Shown one piece after another: positions 24,636 to 33,389 of a stretch of DNA of 64,000 nt (the stretch's first letter is position 1; every line of letters starts with the position of its first letter). Source of the stretch: Mesorhizobium sp. CA14. GTDB lineage: Bacteria; Pseudomonadota; Alphaproteobacteria; Rhizobiales; Rhizobiaceae. The position numbers and the translations under genes were made by a program. The notes beneath the pieces were generated by a model. It made no database searches, had not been told where the DNA came from, and was given only the letters and a program-made list of their open reading frames with translations. The stretch lies in the NCBI RefSeq assembly GCF_020165195.1, contig NZ_JAIUHR010000027.1, positions 1 through 64,000 of the forward strand, given 5' to 3'.

Positions 24636-25718
24636 ATGAATTTGCGATCGCTGCCCGACCGCAAGCCGTTCCTGACCGCCGCCCTGGCGTTGTTGGCCCT
24701 AGCCGCGCTGGCGGCTGTCGCCATTTCGGCCGAACCGCGCGCCAAGGAGTTGTTCGGCGCCCGAAAACTGCCGGCCGTGGCGCCCGCGCAATCCTTCGGC
24801 TTCTATTCCAAAGGCTGCTTCACCGGCGGCGTGGCGCTGCCGATGGACGGCCCGACCTGGGAAGTGATGCGTCCGTCGCGCAACCGGCGCTGGGGCCATC
24901 CGGCGATGATCGCGCTGATCGAAAAGCTTTCGCGCGATGCTCAGGCCGACGGCTGGCCGGGGCTTCTGGTCGGCGACGTCTCGCAGCCGCGCGGCGGACC
25001 GATGATGACCGGCCACGCCTCGCACCAGATCGGGCTCGACGCCGATATCTGGCTGACACCGATGCCGAAGCGGCCGCTGACCATCGCGCAGCGCGAGACT
25101 ATGAGCGCGGCGCTGATGGTCGACGAGAAGACGCATCTGGTGAAGGACGCACTGTGGACGCCGGCGCATACGCGGCTTTTGAAGCGTGCGGCGAGCTATC
25201 CGGAGGTCGAGCGCATCCTGGTCAATCCAGGCATCAAGAAGAAGCTCTGCGACACCGTCACCGGCGACCGCTCCTGGCTGCGTAAGATCCGGCCGTTCTG
25301 GGGCCATGACTATCATTTCCATATGCGCATCGGCTGCCAGCCGGGCTCGCCCTTCTGCAAGGGGCAGGAAGCGACGCCGGACAACGATGGCTGCGGCAAG
25401 CCGCTTGCCTGGTGGTTCACCGAGGAGCCGTGGCGGCCGAACAAGAACCCGGATGCGCCCAAGGCGCGCGACCTGATGACGATGGCCAACCTGCCCAAGC
25501 AGTGCCAGGACGTGGTCAACGCACCGGACGCGCCCTCGCTGGAAGCGGTCACCTATCATGGCGGCGGCGGCGCGACGGTCGCCGTGGCCGAGCCTCAGCC
25601 GACCGAGCCGGCGGAAACGATCTCCAGCGGTAACGCCGCGATCCCGGCGGCGGCAAGCGCTTTCGCGCCGACGCCAAAGATCGGCATTCCGCTGCCAAGG
25701 CCAAGGCCGGGGAACTAG
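24636..25718 (+). CDS. mepA: Penicillin-insensitive murein endopeptidase MepA
   Basis: This 360-aa periplasmic LAS-family zinc endopeptidase cleaves peptidoglycan cross-links. A hydrophobic N-terminal segment (LTAALALLALAALAAVAISA) acts as signal or anchor. Metal ligands sit in 'GHASHQIGLDADIWL' and 'WGHDYHFHMRI' (residues ~124-138 and ~223-233), and paired cysteines are present. The C-terminal ~80 residues are Ala/Pro-rich and beyond the usual E. coli length (274 aa). It stands alone. Confidence 0.93.
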   Translation: MNLRSLPDRKPFLTAALALLALAALAAVAISAEPRAKELFGARKLPAVAPAQSFGFYSKGCFTGGVALPMDGPTWEVMRPSRNRRWGHPAMIALIEKLSRDAQADGWPGLLVGDVSQPRGGPMMTGHASHQIGLDADIWLTPMPKRPLTIAQRETMSAALMVDEKTHLVKDALWTPAHTRLLKRAASYPEVERILVNPGIKKKLCDTVTGDRSWLRKIRPFWGHDYHFHMRIGCQPGSPFCKGQEATPDNDGCGKPLAWWFTEEPWRPNKNPDAPKARDLMTMANLPKQCQDVVNAPDAPSLEAVTYHGGGGATVAVAEPQPTEPAETISSGNAAIPAAASAFAPTPKIGIPLPRPRPGN

Positions 25719-25721
25719 AGC

Positions 25722-25761
25722 AATTCCAGGAAAAATGCACGGCGGTGTTACCCCGGAATTG
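25722..25761. repeat. Short palindromic repeat, family D, inverted copy
   Basis: gcaattccaggaaaaatgca ... ccggaattgc is the reverse-oriented version of the family D unit, beginning 3 nt after the mepA stop. A run of A follows on the plus strand. Confidence 0.65.
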
Positions 25762-25784
25762 CGAAAAAAACAAAGAGTTGGAGG

Positions 25785-25812
25785 GGTTCAGCGATTCCAT
25801 AAACGCTGAACC
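25785..25812. repeat. 9-bp stem hairpin between mepA and glk
   Basis: ggttcagcg (25785-25793) pairs exactly with cgctgaacc (25804-25812) around a 10-nt loop. No T-tract follows on the plus strand. It may be part of a compound repeat with the preceding family D copy. Confidence 0.7.
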
Positions 25813-25853
25813 GCTCTAACGCCGGAGCTAGGCGTCTAACTGGCAAGATAGGC

Positions 25854-26028
25854 GCCGCCCCTCATCGCCCTGCCGGGGCACTTCTCGCCGTATAGCGACG
25901 GGGAGAAGGGGCCGTCCGCACCCTTGGCGCCTTTCTTGCGACGCTGGCAATTGGCGAAACCGGCGACGACCGCGCCCTCTCCCCGTCACTATACGGAAGA
26001 GGATGCCGGCAGGCAGGTGAGGGGCAGC
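25854..26028. repeat. Palindromic element, family B-like variant
   Basis: The ends ccctcatcgccctgccgggg and gatgccggcaggcaggtgag are inverted, with inner arms cgccgtatagcgacgggg and ccccgtcactatacgg. The layout matches the family B elements but with diverged sequence. Together with the two preceding repeats it accounts for most of the 427-bp gap between mepA and glk. Confidence 0.65.
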
Positions 26029-26145
26029 ACGAACGCTGAAAGGGAGGGGAAGCCGGAAGCGAAGCCGCTTTCACTTTGCGGGCCCATGCGCTAGTTCAAC
26101 GAACAGACAAGTGCCAGATGGCTAGGAACGGGACGCGCGAAAAAA

Positions 26146-27165
26146 ATGCCAGGCGAGAATGACACAGCGCTGCGGTTTCCGGTCCTGATCGGCGACATTG
26201 GCGGCACCAATGCGCGCTTCTCGATCGTGCTCGACGCCAATTCGGAAGCGACCGAGCCGCAGATCGTCCAGACGGCGAATTTCAAGACCATCGACGAGGC
26301 GATCCAGGCGGCGGTGCTCGACCGTTCGTCCATCCAGCCGAACTCGGCGGTGCTGGCGGTTGCCGGGCCAGTGGACGGCGACGAGATCCCGCTCACCAAC
26401 TGCCCTTGGGTCGTAAAACCCCGGCAAATGCTCGCCAATCTGGGCCTGGGCGAGGTCGTCGTGCTCAACGATTTCGAGGCGCAGGCGCTGGCGGTGGTGG
26501 CGCTCGGCGAGGAGCATATGGAAAAGATCGGCGGCGGCACGCCGGAACCCCATGCGAGCCGTGTCGTGCTCGGCCCCGGCACGGGTCTTGGCGTCGCCGG
26601 GCTGATCTATGGGCTCAATCACTGGATCCCGGTGCCGGGCGAGGGCGGCCATATGGATATCGGCCCGCGCACGCCGCGCGACTTCGAGGTGTTCCCGCAT
26701 ATCGACAAGCTGGAAGGCCGCATCTCCGGCGAGCAGATCCTGTGCGGTCGCGGGCTGGTCAACGTCTACCGCGCCGTGGCCAGGACGGACGGCAAGCCGA
26801 CGCCCTTGACGACGCCGGCCGAGATCACCGCGGCCGCGCTCGCCAAAACCGATCCGGTGGCCGAAGAGGCGCTGGAACTGTTCGTCACCTGCCTCGGCCG
26901 CACGGCCGGGGATCTGGCGCTGGTGTTCATGGGCCGCGGCGGCGTGTTCCTCACCGGCGGCATCGCGCAAAAGATCGTGCCGGCGTTGAAGGCAGGCAAT
27001 TTCCGCGCCGCCTTCGAGGACAAGGCGCCGCACAGCGCGCTGATGCGCGAAATGCCGATCTATGTCATCACCCATCCGCTGGCGGCCCTGCTCGGCCTTG
27101 CCGCCTATGCCAGAACGCCTTCGCTGTTCGGCGTGCAGACGGCTGGGCGGCACTGGCGGGCCTGA
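26146..27165 (+). CDS. glk: Glucokinase
   Basis: This 339-aa bacterial glucokinase (hexokinase/ROK-like fold) phosphorylates glucose. Phosphate-1 motif: 'VLIGDIGGTNARFSIVLDAN' (residues ~9-28). The sugar/ATP region 'RVVLGPGTGLGVAGLIYGLN' is at ~140-159, followed by 'VPGEGGHMDIGPRTPRDFEV' and 'GGVFLTGGIAQKIVPAL'. It is followed by a 133-bp gap and an ABC exporter gene on the same strand, so they may form one transcript with dapB and gpmA. Confidence 0.94.
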   Translation: MPGENDTALRFPVLIGDIGGTNARFSIVLDANSEATEPQIVQTANFKTIDEAIQAAVLDRSSIQPNSAVLAVAGPVDGDEIPLTNCPWVVKPRQMLANLGLGEVVVLNDFEAQALAVVALGEEHMEKIGGGTPEPHASRVVLGPGTGLGVAGLIYGLNHWIPVPGEGGHMDIGPRTPRDFEVFPHIDKLEGRISGEQILCGRGLVNVYRAVARTDGKPTPLTTPAEITAAALAKTDPVAEEALELFVTCLGRTAGDLALVFMGRGGVFLTGGIAQKIVPALKAGNFRAAFEDKAPHSALMREMPIYVITHPLAALLGLAAYARTPSLFGVQTAGRHWRA

Positions 27166-27298
27166 CCGCGCCCGGTTTCGGGATGTCGACCGGCCGCCGC
27201 GACGAAGTTTCGCCATAGGCAAGTCGTAGCCGGGGCGTTAAGAGGATGCCGGAAATGCGGCCCATCCGACACGCGGAAAACCACGAAGCGCCCCTGAT

Positions 27299-29170
27299 TT
27301 GACTGTTCAAACTCCCCTCAAACTGAAAGTCCAGCCCGCCGAGGTGAGCGCGGTGCTGCGCCGCATCCTGGCTGAAAACGGCAAGGAATACCGCTGGACC
27401 TATGTCGTTGCCGTCGCCTGCCTGCTGATTGTTTCCGGCACCACCGCCTTCACGGCGTGGATCATGGCCCCGATGATCAACCAGATCTTCTACGAACGGC
27501 GCAGCGACATGATCTTCTGGATCTGCGCCGGTTTCATGGGCGCCTCCCTGCTGCGCGGCTTCGCCGGCTACGGCCAGGCCGTGGCGCTGGCCAGGATCGG
27601 CAACAATCTGGTCGCCCGCTACCAGAAGCGCAGCTTCGACCATCTGATGAAGCTCGGCGTCAACTTCTTCAACGAGACGCGTTCCGGCCGGCTGGCGGCG
27701 CAGGTCAACGAGAATGTCGGCGGCATTCGCGACCTGCTGTCGCTGACGCTGACCTCCATCAGCCGCGACGCGGTCTCGCTCGTCGCCCTTGTCGGCGTGA
27801 TGATCTACCAGGATCCGGTGTTGTCGCTCAGCTCGTTGCTGATCGGGCCGCCGCTGATCTGGGCAGTCGTCTACATCACCCGCCGGCTGCGGCGGATCAA
27901 CCGGGAATCCGTGCTGATCAACTCGCGGCTGAACGGGTCGGTGCAGGAGGCAACCCAAGGCATCGCCATCGTCAAGGCCTTCACCCTGGAGGACGAGCTG
28001 GCGCGCCGCATCGGCACCATGGCCGACGCCGCCGAGCAGCGTAACAACAAGATCGCCCGCGTCGCGGAGCGGCTGTCGCCGATTTCCGAGATTCTGGGCG
28101 GCCTCGCCATCACCGCCGTGCTGGCCTATTCCGGATATCGGGCGCTGGTGCTTGGACAACCGCCGGGCGCGGTGTTCTCCTTCATCACCGCGCTGATCAT
28201 GGCCTACGACCCGGCAAGACGCCTGGCGCGCACGCAGGTCGGCATGGAACGCGCGCTGGTCAATGCGCGCATGATCTACGAGCTGCTCGATCTTGAGCCG
28301 AAGCAGAGCGATGCGCCCGACGCCGTCGAAGCAAAGGTCACCACCGGCGAGGTGCGCTTCAACAATGTGACATTCGGCTACAGCGCCGACATGCCGGTGT
28401 TGCGGGATCTGAGCTTTACCGCCGCGGCCGGCAAGGTCACAGCCATCGTCGGCGCCTCGGGCGCCGGCAAGTCGACGATCGTGGCGCTGCTGCAGCGCTT
28501 CTACGACGTCGACAGGGGCTCGATCGAGGTCGACGGCCAGGATATATCGAAGGTTACGAAGCATTCGCTGCGCCAATCGATCGCCTATGTGGCGCAGGCG
28601 CCTTATCTCTTCGAAGGCACGATCCGCGACAACATCCGCTACGGCCGGCTGTCGGCCACCGACGCCGAGATCGAGCAGGCGGCGAAACAGGCGGCCGCCG
28701 ACGAGTTCATCCGCCAGCAGCCGCAAGGCTACGACACGCCGGTCGGCGAAGGCGGCTCGACGCTTTCCGGCGGCCAGCGGCAGCGCGTGTCGATCGCGCG
28801 CGCCATCGTGCGCCACGCGCCGATCCTTTTGCTCGACGAGGCCACCTCGGCGCTCGACAACGAGGCTGAGGCGCGCGTCCAGGAAGCGCTGACCCATGTG
28901 ATGGACGGGCGCACGACGATCGTGATCGCGCATCGGCTTTCGACGGTGGTCAATGCCGACCACATCATCGTGCTGGAAGAGGGTCGGCTGGTCGAGGAAG
29001 GCACGCATGCCTCGCTGATGGCCGACCCGCACAGCATCTATGCCCGCTTCCACCGGATCCAGGGCAAGAAGGGGCTAGGGCTTGTCGACGACGTCAAGGC
29101 AAGCCAGACTTCGGCCCAAACTCCCGCACCGCGCAGCCGCGCCAAGAAAACCGTCAGGAGAAGCGCATGA
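27299..29170 (+). CDS. ABC transporter, fused permease/ATPase (MsbA-type exporter)
   Basis: This 623-aa half-transporter has a type I exporter membrane domain (residues ~35-320, six hydrophobic helices) and a nucleotide-binding domain with Walker A 'IVGASGAGKSTIVALLQRFY' (~383), signature 'STLSGGQRQRVSIARAIV' (~486) and Walker B 'PILLLDEATSALDN' (~508). It resembles lipid A/lipid flippases, but the substrate is not provable. The start is TTG at 27299, as no in-frame ATG or GTG lies closely upstream. Its stop overlaps the dapB start (ATGA). A long C-terminal basic tail (RSRAKKTVRRSA) is present. Confidence 0.92.
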   Translation: MTVQTPLKLKVQPAEVSAVLRRILAENGKEYRWTYVVAVACLLIVSGTTAFTAWIMAPMINQIFYERRSDMIFWICAGFMGASLLRGFAGYGQAVALARIGNNLVARYQKRSFDHLMKLGVNFFNETRSGRLAAQVNENVGGIRDLLSLTLTSISRDAVSLVALVGVMIYQDPVLSLSSLLIGPPLIWAVVYITRRLRRINRESVLINSRLNGSVQEATQGIAIVKAFTLEDELARRIGTMADAAEQRNNKIARVAERLSPISEILGGLAITAVLAYSGYRALVLGQPPGAVFSFITALIMAYDPARRLARTQVGMERALVNARMIYELLDLEPKQSDAPDAVEAKVTTGEVRFNNVTFGYSADMPVLRDLSFTAAAGKVTAIVGASGAGKSTIVALLQRFYDVDRGSIEVDGQDISKVTKHSLRQSIAYVAQAPYLFEGTIRDNIRYGRLSATDAEIEQAAKQAAADEFIRQQPQGYDTPVGEGGSTLSGGQRQRVSIARAIVRHAPILLLDEATSALDNEAEARVQEALTHVMDGRTTIVIAHRLSTVVNADHIIVLEEGRLVEEGTHASLMADPHSIYARFHRIQGKKGLGLVDDVKASQTSAQTPAPRSRAKKTVRRSA

Positions 29171-29988
29171 GTGAAGCCGGCGATATGGGCCTGGTGGTGG
29201 TTGGCGCCGCCGGCCGCATGGGCCAGACGCTGATCCGCGCCATCCACTCCATGCCCGGCGCGCGCGTCGCCGCCGCGATCGAGCGGCCGGACTCGGCCCA
29301 TCTCGGCAAGGATGCAGGTGAGCTTGCCGGCATCGGCATCATCAACGTGCCGATCGTCGACAACCCGCTGCCGGCCTTCGCCAAGGCCGATGGCGTGCTC
29401 GATTTCACCGCGCCCGCGGCAAGTGTCGAATTCGCCGGCTATGCCGCGCAAGCGCGTATCGTCCATGTCATCGGCACCACCGGCTGCTCGGCCGAGGACA
29501 ATGCGAAGATCGCCGCCGCCGCGCGCCATGCGACGGTCGTAAAATCCGGCAATATGAGCCTCGGCGTCAACCTTTTGGCGGTGCTGGTCGAGCAGGCCGC
29601 GAAGGCGCTCGATCCGGAAGATTTCGACATCGAGATCCTGGAGATGCATCACCGGCACAAGGTCGACGCGCCGTCCGGCACTGCGCTGCTGCTCGGCGAG
29701 GCGGCGGCGAAGGGGCGCGGCATCGATCTTGCCGACAACAGCGTGCGGGTGCGCGACGGCCATACCGGCGTGCGCAAGACAGGCTCGATCGGCTTCGCGA
29801 CGCTGCGCGGCGGCTCCGTCGTCGGCGACCACAGCGTGATCCTTGCCGGCACCGGCGAGCGCATCACGCTGTCCCATCACGCCGAGGACCGGGCCATCTT
29901 CGCCCGCGGCGCCGTCAAGGCCGCGCTTTGGGCACGCGGCAAAAAACCCGGGCTTTATTCCATGCGGGACGTGCTCGGCTTGAGCTGA
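29167..29988 (+). CDS. dapB: 4-hydroxy-tetrahydrodipicolinate reductase
   Basis: This 273-aa enzyme acts in lysine/diaminopimelate biosynthesis. The NAD(P) motif 'LVVVGAAGRMGQTLIRAIHS' lies at residues ~10-29, and the catalytic stretch 'ILEMHHRHKVDAPSGTALLL' (two His and Lys) at ~158-177 is canonical. C-terminal 'GERITLSHHAEDRAIFARGA' is also typical. It is translationally coupled to the ABC exporter gene and 36 nt upstream of gpmA. Confidence 0.96.
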   Translation: MSEAGDMGLVVVGAAGRMGQTLIRAIHSMPGARVAAAIERPDSAHLGKDAGELAGIGIINVPIVDNPLPAFAKADGVLDFTAPAASVEFAGYAAQARIVHVIGTTGCSAEDNAKIAAAARHATVVKSGNMSLGVNLLAVLVEQAAKALDPEDFDIEILEMHHRHKVDAPSGTALLLGEAAAKGRGIDLADNSVRVRDGHTGVRKTGSIGFATLRGGSVVGDHSVILAGTGERITLSHHAEDRAIFARGAVKAALWARGKKPGLYSMRDVLGLS

Positions 29989-30024
29989 GGCGTCTCTCTT
30001 CCGCAAAATCTCGAAGGAGCAAAC

Positions 30025-30645
30025 ATGTCGGGAACTCTCGTGCTCGTGCGCCACGGCCAGAGCGAATGGAACCTGAAGAACCTGTTCACCGGCTGGCGCG
30101 ACGTCGACCTGACGGACCAAGGCACCGCCGAGGCGCTCGCGGCCGGCGAGAAGCTCAAGACGCGCGGCCTGAAATTCGACATCGCCTACACGTCTGCCTT
30201 GAAGCGGGCGCAGAAGACCTGCCAGCACATTCTCGACATCGTCGGCCAGAGCGAGCTCAAGACGATCCGCGACCAGGCGCTCAACGAGCGCGACTATGGC
30301 GACCTCTCCGGCCTCAACAAAGATGACGCGCGCAAGAAGTGGGGTGAGGAGCAGGTGCATATCTGGCGCCGCTCCTACGACATCGCGCCGCCCGGCGGCG
30401 AAAGCCTGAAGGACACCGGCGCGCGCGTGTGGCCCTATTACCTGCACGAGGTGCAGCCGCATGTGCTGCGCGGCGAGACGGTGCTGGTCGCCGCGCACGG
30501 CAATTCGCTGCGCGCTTTGATCATGGCGCTGGACGGCAAGAGCGGCGAGGAGATCGTCAAGCTCGAGCTCGGCACCGGCGTGCCGGTGATCTACAAGCTC
30601 AACGCCGATTCCACCGTGGCGAAGAAGGACGTGCTGGAGGGGTGA
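30025..30645 (+). CDS. gpmA: 2,3-bisphosphoglycerate-dependent phosphoglycerate mutase
   Basis: This 206-aa glycolytic enzyme carries the phosphohistidine 'LVLVRHGQSEWNLKNLFTGW' (His at residue ~10), 'AYTSALKRAQKTCQHILDIV', 'LNERDYGDLSGLNKDDARKK' and the second histidine 'VLVAAHGNSLRALIMALDG'. It is shorter than the ~250-aa E. coli form, as is usual in alphaproteobacteria. GAAGGAGC lies 5 nt before the ATG. It follows dapB and may share its transcript. Confidence 0.95.
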   Translation: MSGTLVLVRHGQSEWNLKNLFTGWRDVDLTDQGTAEALAAGEKLKTRGLKFDIAYTSALKRAQKTCQHILDIVGQSELKTIRDQALNERDYGDLSGLNKDDARKKWGEEQVHIWRRSYDIAPPGGESLKDTGARVWPYYLHEVQPHVLRGETVLVAAHGNSLRALIMALDGKSGEEIVKLELGTGVPVIYKLNADSTVAKKDVLEG

Positions 30646-30682
30646 GCTTCCTTTCCAAGCGGCTGGCCTTTGGCGATGGCGT

Positions 30683-30951
30683 GCATGGCAGCTTGGCGCA
30701 TGCATTGTCTTATGTAGCGCTGGTCGACCCCCACTCCGTCTCGGCTTCGCCGAGCCACCTCCGATCGACGGGGGAAAGGAAAGGCGCCAAGCTTTTTGCC
30801 GTCAACGCCCGTCCAGCAACGCTCCCTTCCTTTCCCTCCGGAGGGGGGAAAGGTGGCGCTGCGAAGCAGCGACGGATTGGGGGGCCCACGTGGCAATCAA
30901 GCGGAGGCCCGATCGGTCACGCTGGTCACAGATGATGCGTGCATGCCGTAG
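30683..30951. repeat. ~270-bp dispersed repeat, family E, copy 2
   Basis: It matches 1,776-2,046 nearly end to end (gcatggcagcttggcgcatg ... gtcacagatgatgcgtgc), with the same internal imperfect inverted arms. It occupies the gap between gpmA and the tRNA-Leu promoter. No ORF across it is credible. Confidence 0.85.
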
Positions 30952-31040
30952 CCCGTTCACGAGGAGAAATGCCCGGCAGGGCAATGAGGGGCAGCGCGAC
31001 GCCGGGAAGAAGGAGAGCCGGCGCCGACGAAAAAACCGCG

Positions 31041-31069
31041 TTGACACATATCGTTTGCCCGCTTACATG
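31041..31069 (+). promoter_or_regulatory. Sigma-70 promoter of tRNA-Leu
   Basis: TTGACA (31041-31046), a 17-nt spacer and TACATG (31064-31069) form a strong housekeeping promoter. The first tRNA base is 11 nt beyond the -10 element, as expected for a tRNA gene with a very short leader. Confidence 0.8.
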
Positions 31070-31080
31070 AGCGCCCACCA

Positions 31081-31165
31081 GCCCAGATGGCGGAATTGGT
31101 AGACGCGCACGGTTCAGGTCCGTGTTCCGCAAGGAGTGGAGGTTCGAGTCCTCTTCTGGGCACCA
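31081..31165 (+). tRNA. tRNA-Leu (CAG)
   Basis: The 85-nt cloverleaf has acceptor stem GCCCAGA/TCTGGGC, the D-arm region GGCGGAATTGGTAGACGC, anticodon loop GTTCAGGTC with CAG anticodon, a long class II variable arm, T-arm GGTTCGAGTCC and an encoded CCA 3' end (31163-31165). It reads CUG leucine codons, frequent in this G+C-rich genome. Confidence 0.96.
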
Positions 31166-31166
31166 T

Positions 31167-31221
31167 CCTTCGCTCTTGGAGCTTCGGATGGCAGGCCATC
31201 CCGGAGCTCCAAGAGCGAAGG
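31167..31221. repeat. Long hairpin directly 3' of tRNA-Leu
   Basis: ccttcgctcttggagctt (from 31167) pairs with the reverse complement ending at 31221 over 17 perfect bp plus a further ~7 bp after a bulge, with loop cagg. It starts 2 nt after the encoded CCA. No T-run follows, so it may serve as an RNase processing site or weak terminator. The rest of the 31,166-31,386 gap shows no gene. Confidence 0.8.
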
Positions 31222-31386
31222 GTCGCTATTCATCCCGACTGCCAACGGGATAGCGCTTCCGAGATTTACGACATTCGCGATTGGCCCGTGGCCTCTGAGC
31301 TGTAGGCTGTGGCCCAACCTCCCCTTTCGGCCAGTCCCCCGAACAAACCGCTTCAAACCAGCCGCTCCTGACGCTACGGTCCGCCC

Positions 31387-33060
31387 ATGGCCCCTTCCGT
31401 CAGCCCGACCATCGCCGCCCGCCGCGACCAGATGTTTCCCGTCCTGACCGACGCGGACATCGAACGCATGCGCCGCTTCGGCGAGGCGCGCGCCTACGCC
31501 GCCGGCGATCACATCGTGACGGCCGGCACGGTTTCGCCAGGCGTGATCCTCATCCTGTCGGGCAAGGTCGACATCACCCAGGCCGGCGGGCTTGGCTCGC
31601 GCGAGCCGATCATCACCTACGGCGCCGGTAATTTCGTCGGTGAGCTGGCGCAGTTGTCGAACCGGCCGTCGCTGGTCAATGCCGAGGCGAACGGGCCGGT
31701 CGAGGCGATCGTCATTCCCTCGCAGCGGCTGCGCGACCTGATGGTACAGGAGGCCAATCTCGGCGAACGCGTCATGCGGGCGCTGATCCTGCGCCGGGTC
31801 GGCCTGCTCGAAAGCGGCGCCAGCGGCCCGGTCGTGATCGGGCCGCCCGGCAATGGCGACGTACTGCGGCTGCAGGGTTTTTTACGGCGCAGCGGACTTC
31901 CTCATCGCGCTCTCGATTCCGATACCGACCCCTGCGCGAAAACGTTGATCGAGCGTTTCCATGTCGACCCGCACCATCTGCCGATTGTGCTCTGCCCGAA
32001 CGGCAAGCTGATGCACAATCCGGGCGAGAACGAGCTTGCCCGCTGCGTCGGCCTGCTGCGGCCGATCGATGCCAGCAAGGTCTATGACGTGGCGATCGTC
32101 GGCGCCGGGCCGGCCGGGCTGGCCGCGGCGGTCTATGCCGCTTCCGAAGGGCTTTCGACCATCGTGCTCGATTGCCGCGCCTTCGGCGGACAGGCGGGCG
32201 CCTCGGCGCGCATCGAAAATTATCTCGGCTTCCCGACCGGCATCACCGGCATGGCGCTGATGGCGCGCGCCTACAACCAGGCGCAGAAATTCGGCGTCGA
32301 GATGGTCATTCCCGACGAGGCGAAGCTGCTGGACGACGCCGGCGATGGCGCCCGCTACCAGCTTGCCATCGGCGACGGCGAGAGCGTGCGCTCACGCGCG
32401 GTGGTGATCGCCAGCGGCGCGCGCTACCGCCGCCTCGATATTGCGAACCTCGCGCAATTCGAGGGGACCTCGGTGCATTACTGGGCCTCGCCGATCGAGG
32501 CGCGGCTTTGCCAAGACCAGGAGGTGGCGCTGGTCGGCGCCGGCAATTCGGCTGGACAGGCGGCCGTCTATCTGGCGAGCCAGGTGCGCAAGGTGACGCT
32601 GCTGGCACGCCGCGACAGCCTCGACGCCACCATGTCGCGCTATCTGGTCGAGCGCATCGCGGCGCAGCCCAACATCGAAGTGCTGACGGAGACCGAGGTG
32701 GCGGCGCTGGAGGGCCATGACGGCAACCTCGAAGCGCTGCGCTGGCGCAACCGGACGACCGGCGAGGAGACGACGCGCGCCATCCGCCACCTCTTCCTGT
32801 TCATCGGCGCCGATCCGAACACCGACTGGCTGGCGAATTGCAACGTGGCGCTGGATGCCAAGGGCTTTGTGCGCACCGGGCCCGACACGACACCGGGGCA
32901 CGGGCCGATGGAGACCAGCCGAAGCGGCGTGTTCGCCATCGGCGACGTGCGCTGCGGCTCGACCAAGCGTGTCGCGGCCGCCGTCGGCGAGGGCGCGCAG
33001 GTGGTCGCGGCATTGCATGCCTATCTGGCGCAAAAAGCTGAACCCGCGAGGAGACCGTGA
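31387..33060 (+). CDS. Cyclic-nucleotide-binding domain / thioredoxin-reductase-like FAD oxidoreductase
   Basis: This 557-aa multidomain protein has an N-terminal cyclic-nucleotide-binding-like domain (residues ~15-135, 'VSPGVILILSGKVDITQAGG', 'GNFVGELAQLSNRPSLVNAE'), a middle glutaredoxin-like segment without cysteines (~150-225, 'RLQGFLRRSGLPHRALDSDT', 'LPIVLCPNGKLMHNPGENEL') and a C-terminal TrxR-type reductase: FAD motif 'VAIVGAGPAGLAAAVYA' (~235) and NADPH motif 'VALVGAGNSAGQAAVYLA' (~380). The usual redox CxxC is replaced by 'HYWASPIEARLC', so disulfide chemistry is unlikely. It overlaps by one base with the UBP zinc-finger gene. The ligand of the CNBD and the electron acceptor are unknown. 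Confidence 0.88.
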   Translation: MAPSVSPTIAARRDQMFPVLTDADIERMRRFGEARAYAAGDHIVTAGTVSPGVILILSGKVDITQAGGLGSREPIITYGAGNFVGELAQLSNRPSLVNAEANGPVEAIVIPSQRLRDLMVQEANLGERVMRALILRRVGLLESGASGPVVIGPPGNGDVLRLQGFLRRSGLPHRALDSDTDPCAKTLIERFHVDPHHLPIVLCPNGKLMHNPGENELARCVGLLRPIDASKVYDVAIVGAGPAGLAAAVYAASEGLSTIVLDCRAFGGQAGASARIENYLGFPTGITGMALMARAYNQAQKFGVEMVIPDEAKLLDDAGDGARYQLAIGDGESVRSRAVVIASGARYRRLDIANLAQFEGTSVHYWASPIEARLCQDQEVALVGAGNSAGQAAVYLASQVRKVTLLARRDSLDATMSRYLVERIAAQPNIEVLTETEVAALEGHDGNLEALRWRNRTTGEETTRAIRHLFLFIGADPNTDWLANCNVALDAKGFVRTGPDTTPGHGPMETSRSGVFAIGDVRCGSTKRVAAAVGEGAQVVAALHAYLAQKAEPARRP

Positions 33061-33365
33061 TGGACGAATGCAGGCACACCAAGGACATCAAAAAGGTCAC
33101 GCCGAGCGCGCTGGGCTGCGAGGAATGCCTGAAGGGCGGCTCCTGGTGGGTGCATCTCAGGCTCTGCAGGACCTGCGGCCATGTCGGCTGCTGCGACGAC
33201 TCGCCCAACCGCCACGCGACAAAGCATTTTCATGCCACGCAGCATCCGATCATCGAGGGCTACGACCCGCCCGAAGGCTGGGCCTGGTGCTTCGTCGACG
33301 AAGTGTTCATCGACCTCGAAGGCGATACGACGCCGCAGAACGGGCCGATTCCGAAGTTTGTCTGA
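33060..33365 (+). CDS. UBP-type zinc finger domain protein
   Basis: This 101-aa protein is nearly all one UBP/ZnF-UBP domain: 'GCEECLKGGSWWVHLRLCRT', 'CGHVGCCDDSPNRHATKHFH' and 'ATQHPIIEGYDPPEGWAWCF'. The spaced Cys/His residues can bind zinc. In eukaryotes this fold binds the C-terminus of ubiquitin; bacteria have no ubiquitin, so its ligand is unknown. ATG at 33060 overlaps the upstream reductase stop by one base, implying tight co-translation and a joint function. Confidence 0.9.
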   Translation: MDECRHTKDIKKVTPSALGCEECLKGGSWWVHLRLCRTCGHVGCCDDSPNRHATKHFHATQHPIIEGYDPPEGWAWCFVDEVFIDLEGDTTPQNGPIPKFV

Positions 33366-33389
33366 GGTAATCCGACCGGTAGTTCCGGC

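Noticed and set aside
27068..29053. 661-codon minus-strand open frame opposite the ABC exporter gene
   Set aside because: It is a shadow frame caused by high third-position G+C; its peptide is His/Arg/Asp-rich without domains, and the plus-strand gene has all ABC motifs.
29038..30705. 555-codon minus-strand frame opposite dapB and gpmA
   Set aside because: No domain is seen, and it spans two clear plus-strand enzymes and a repeat.
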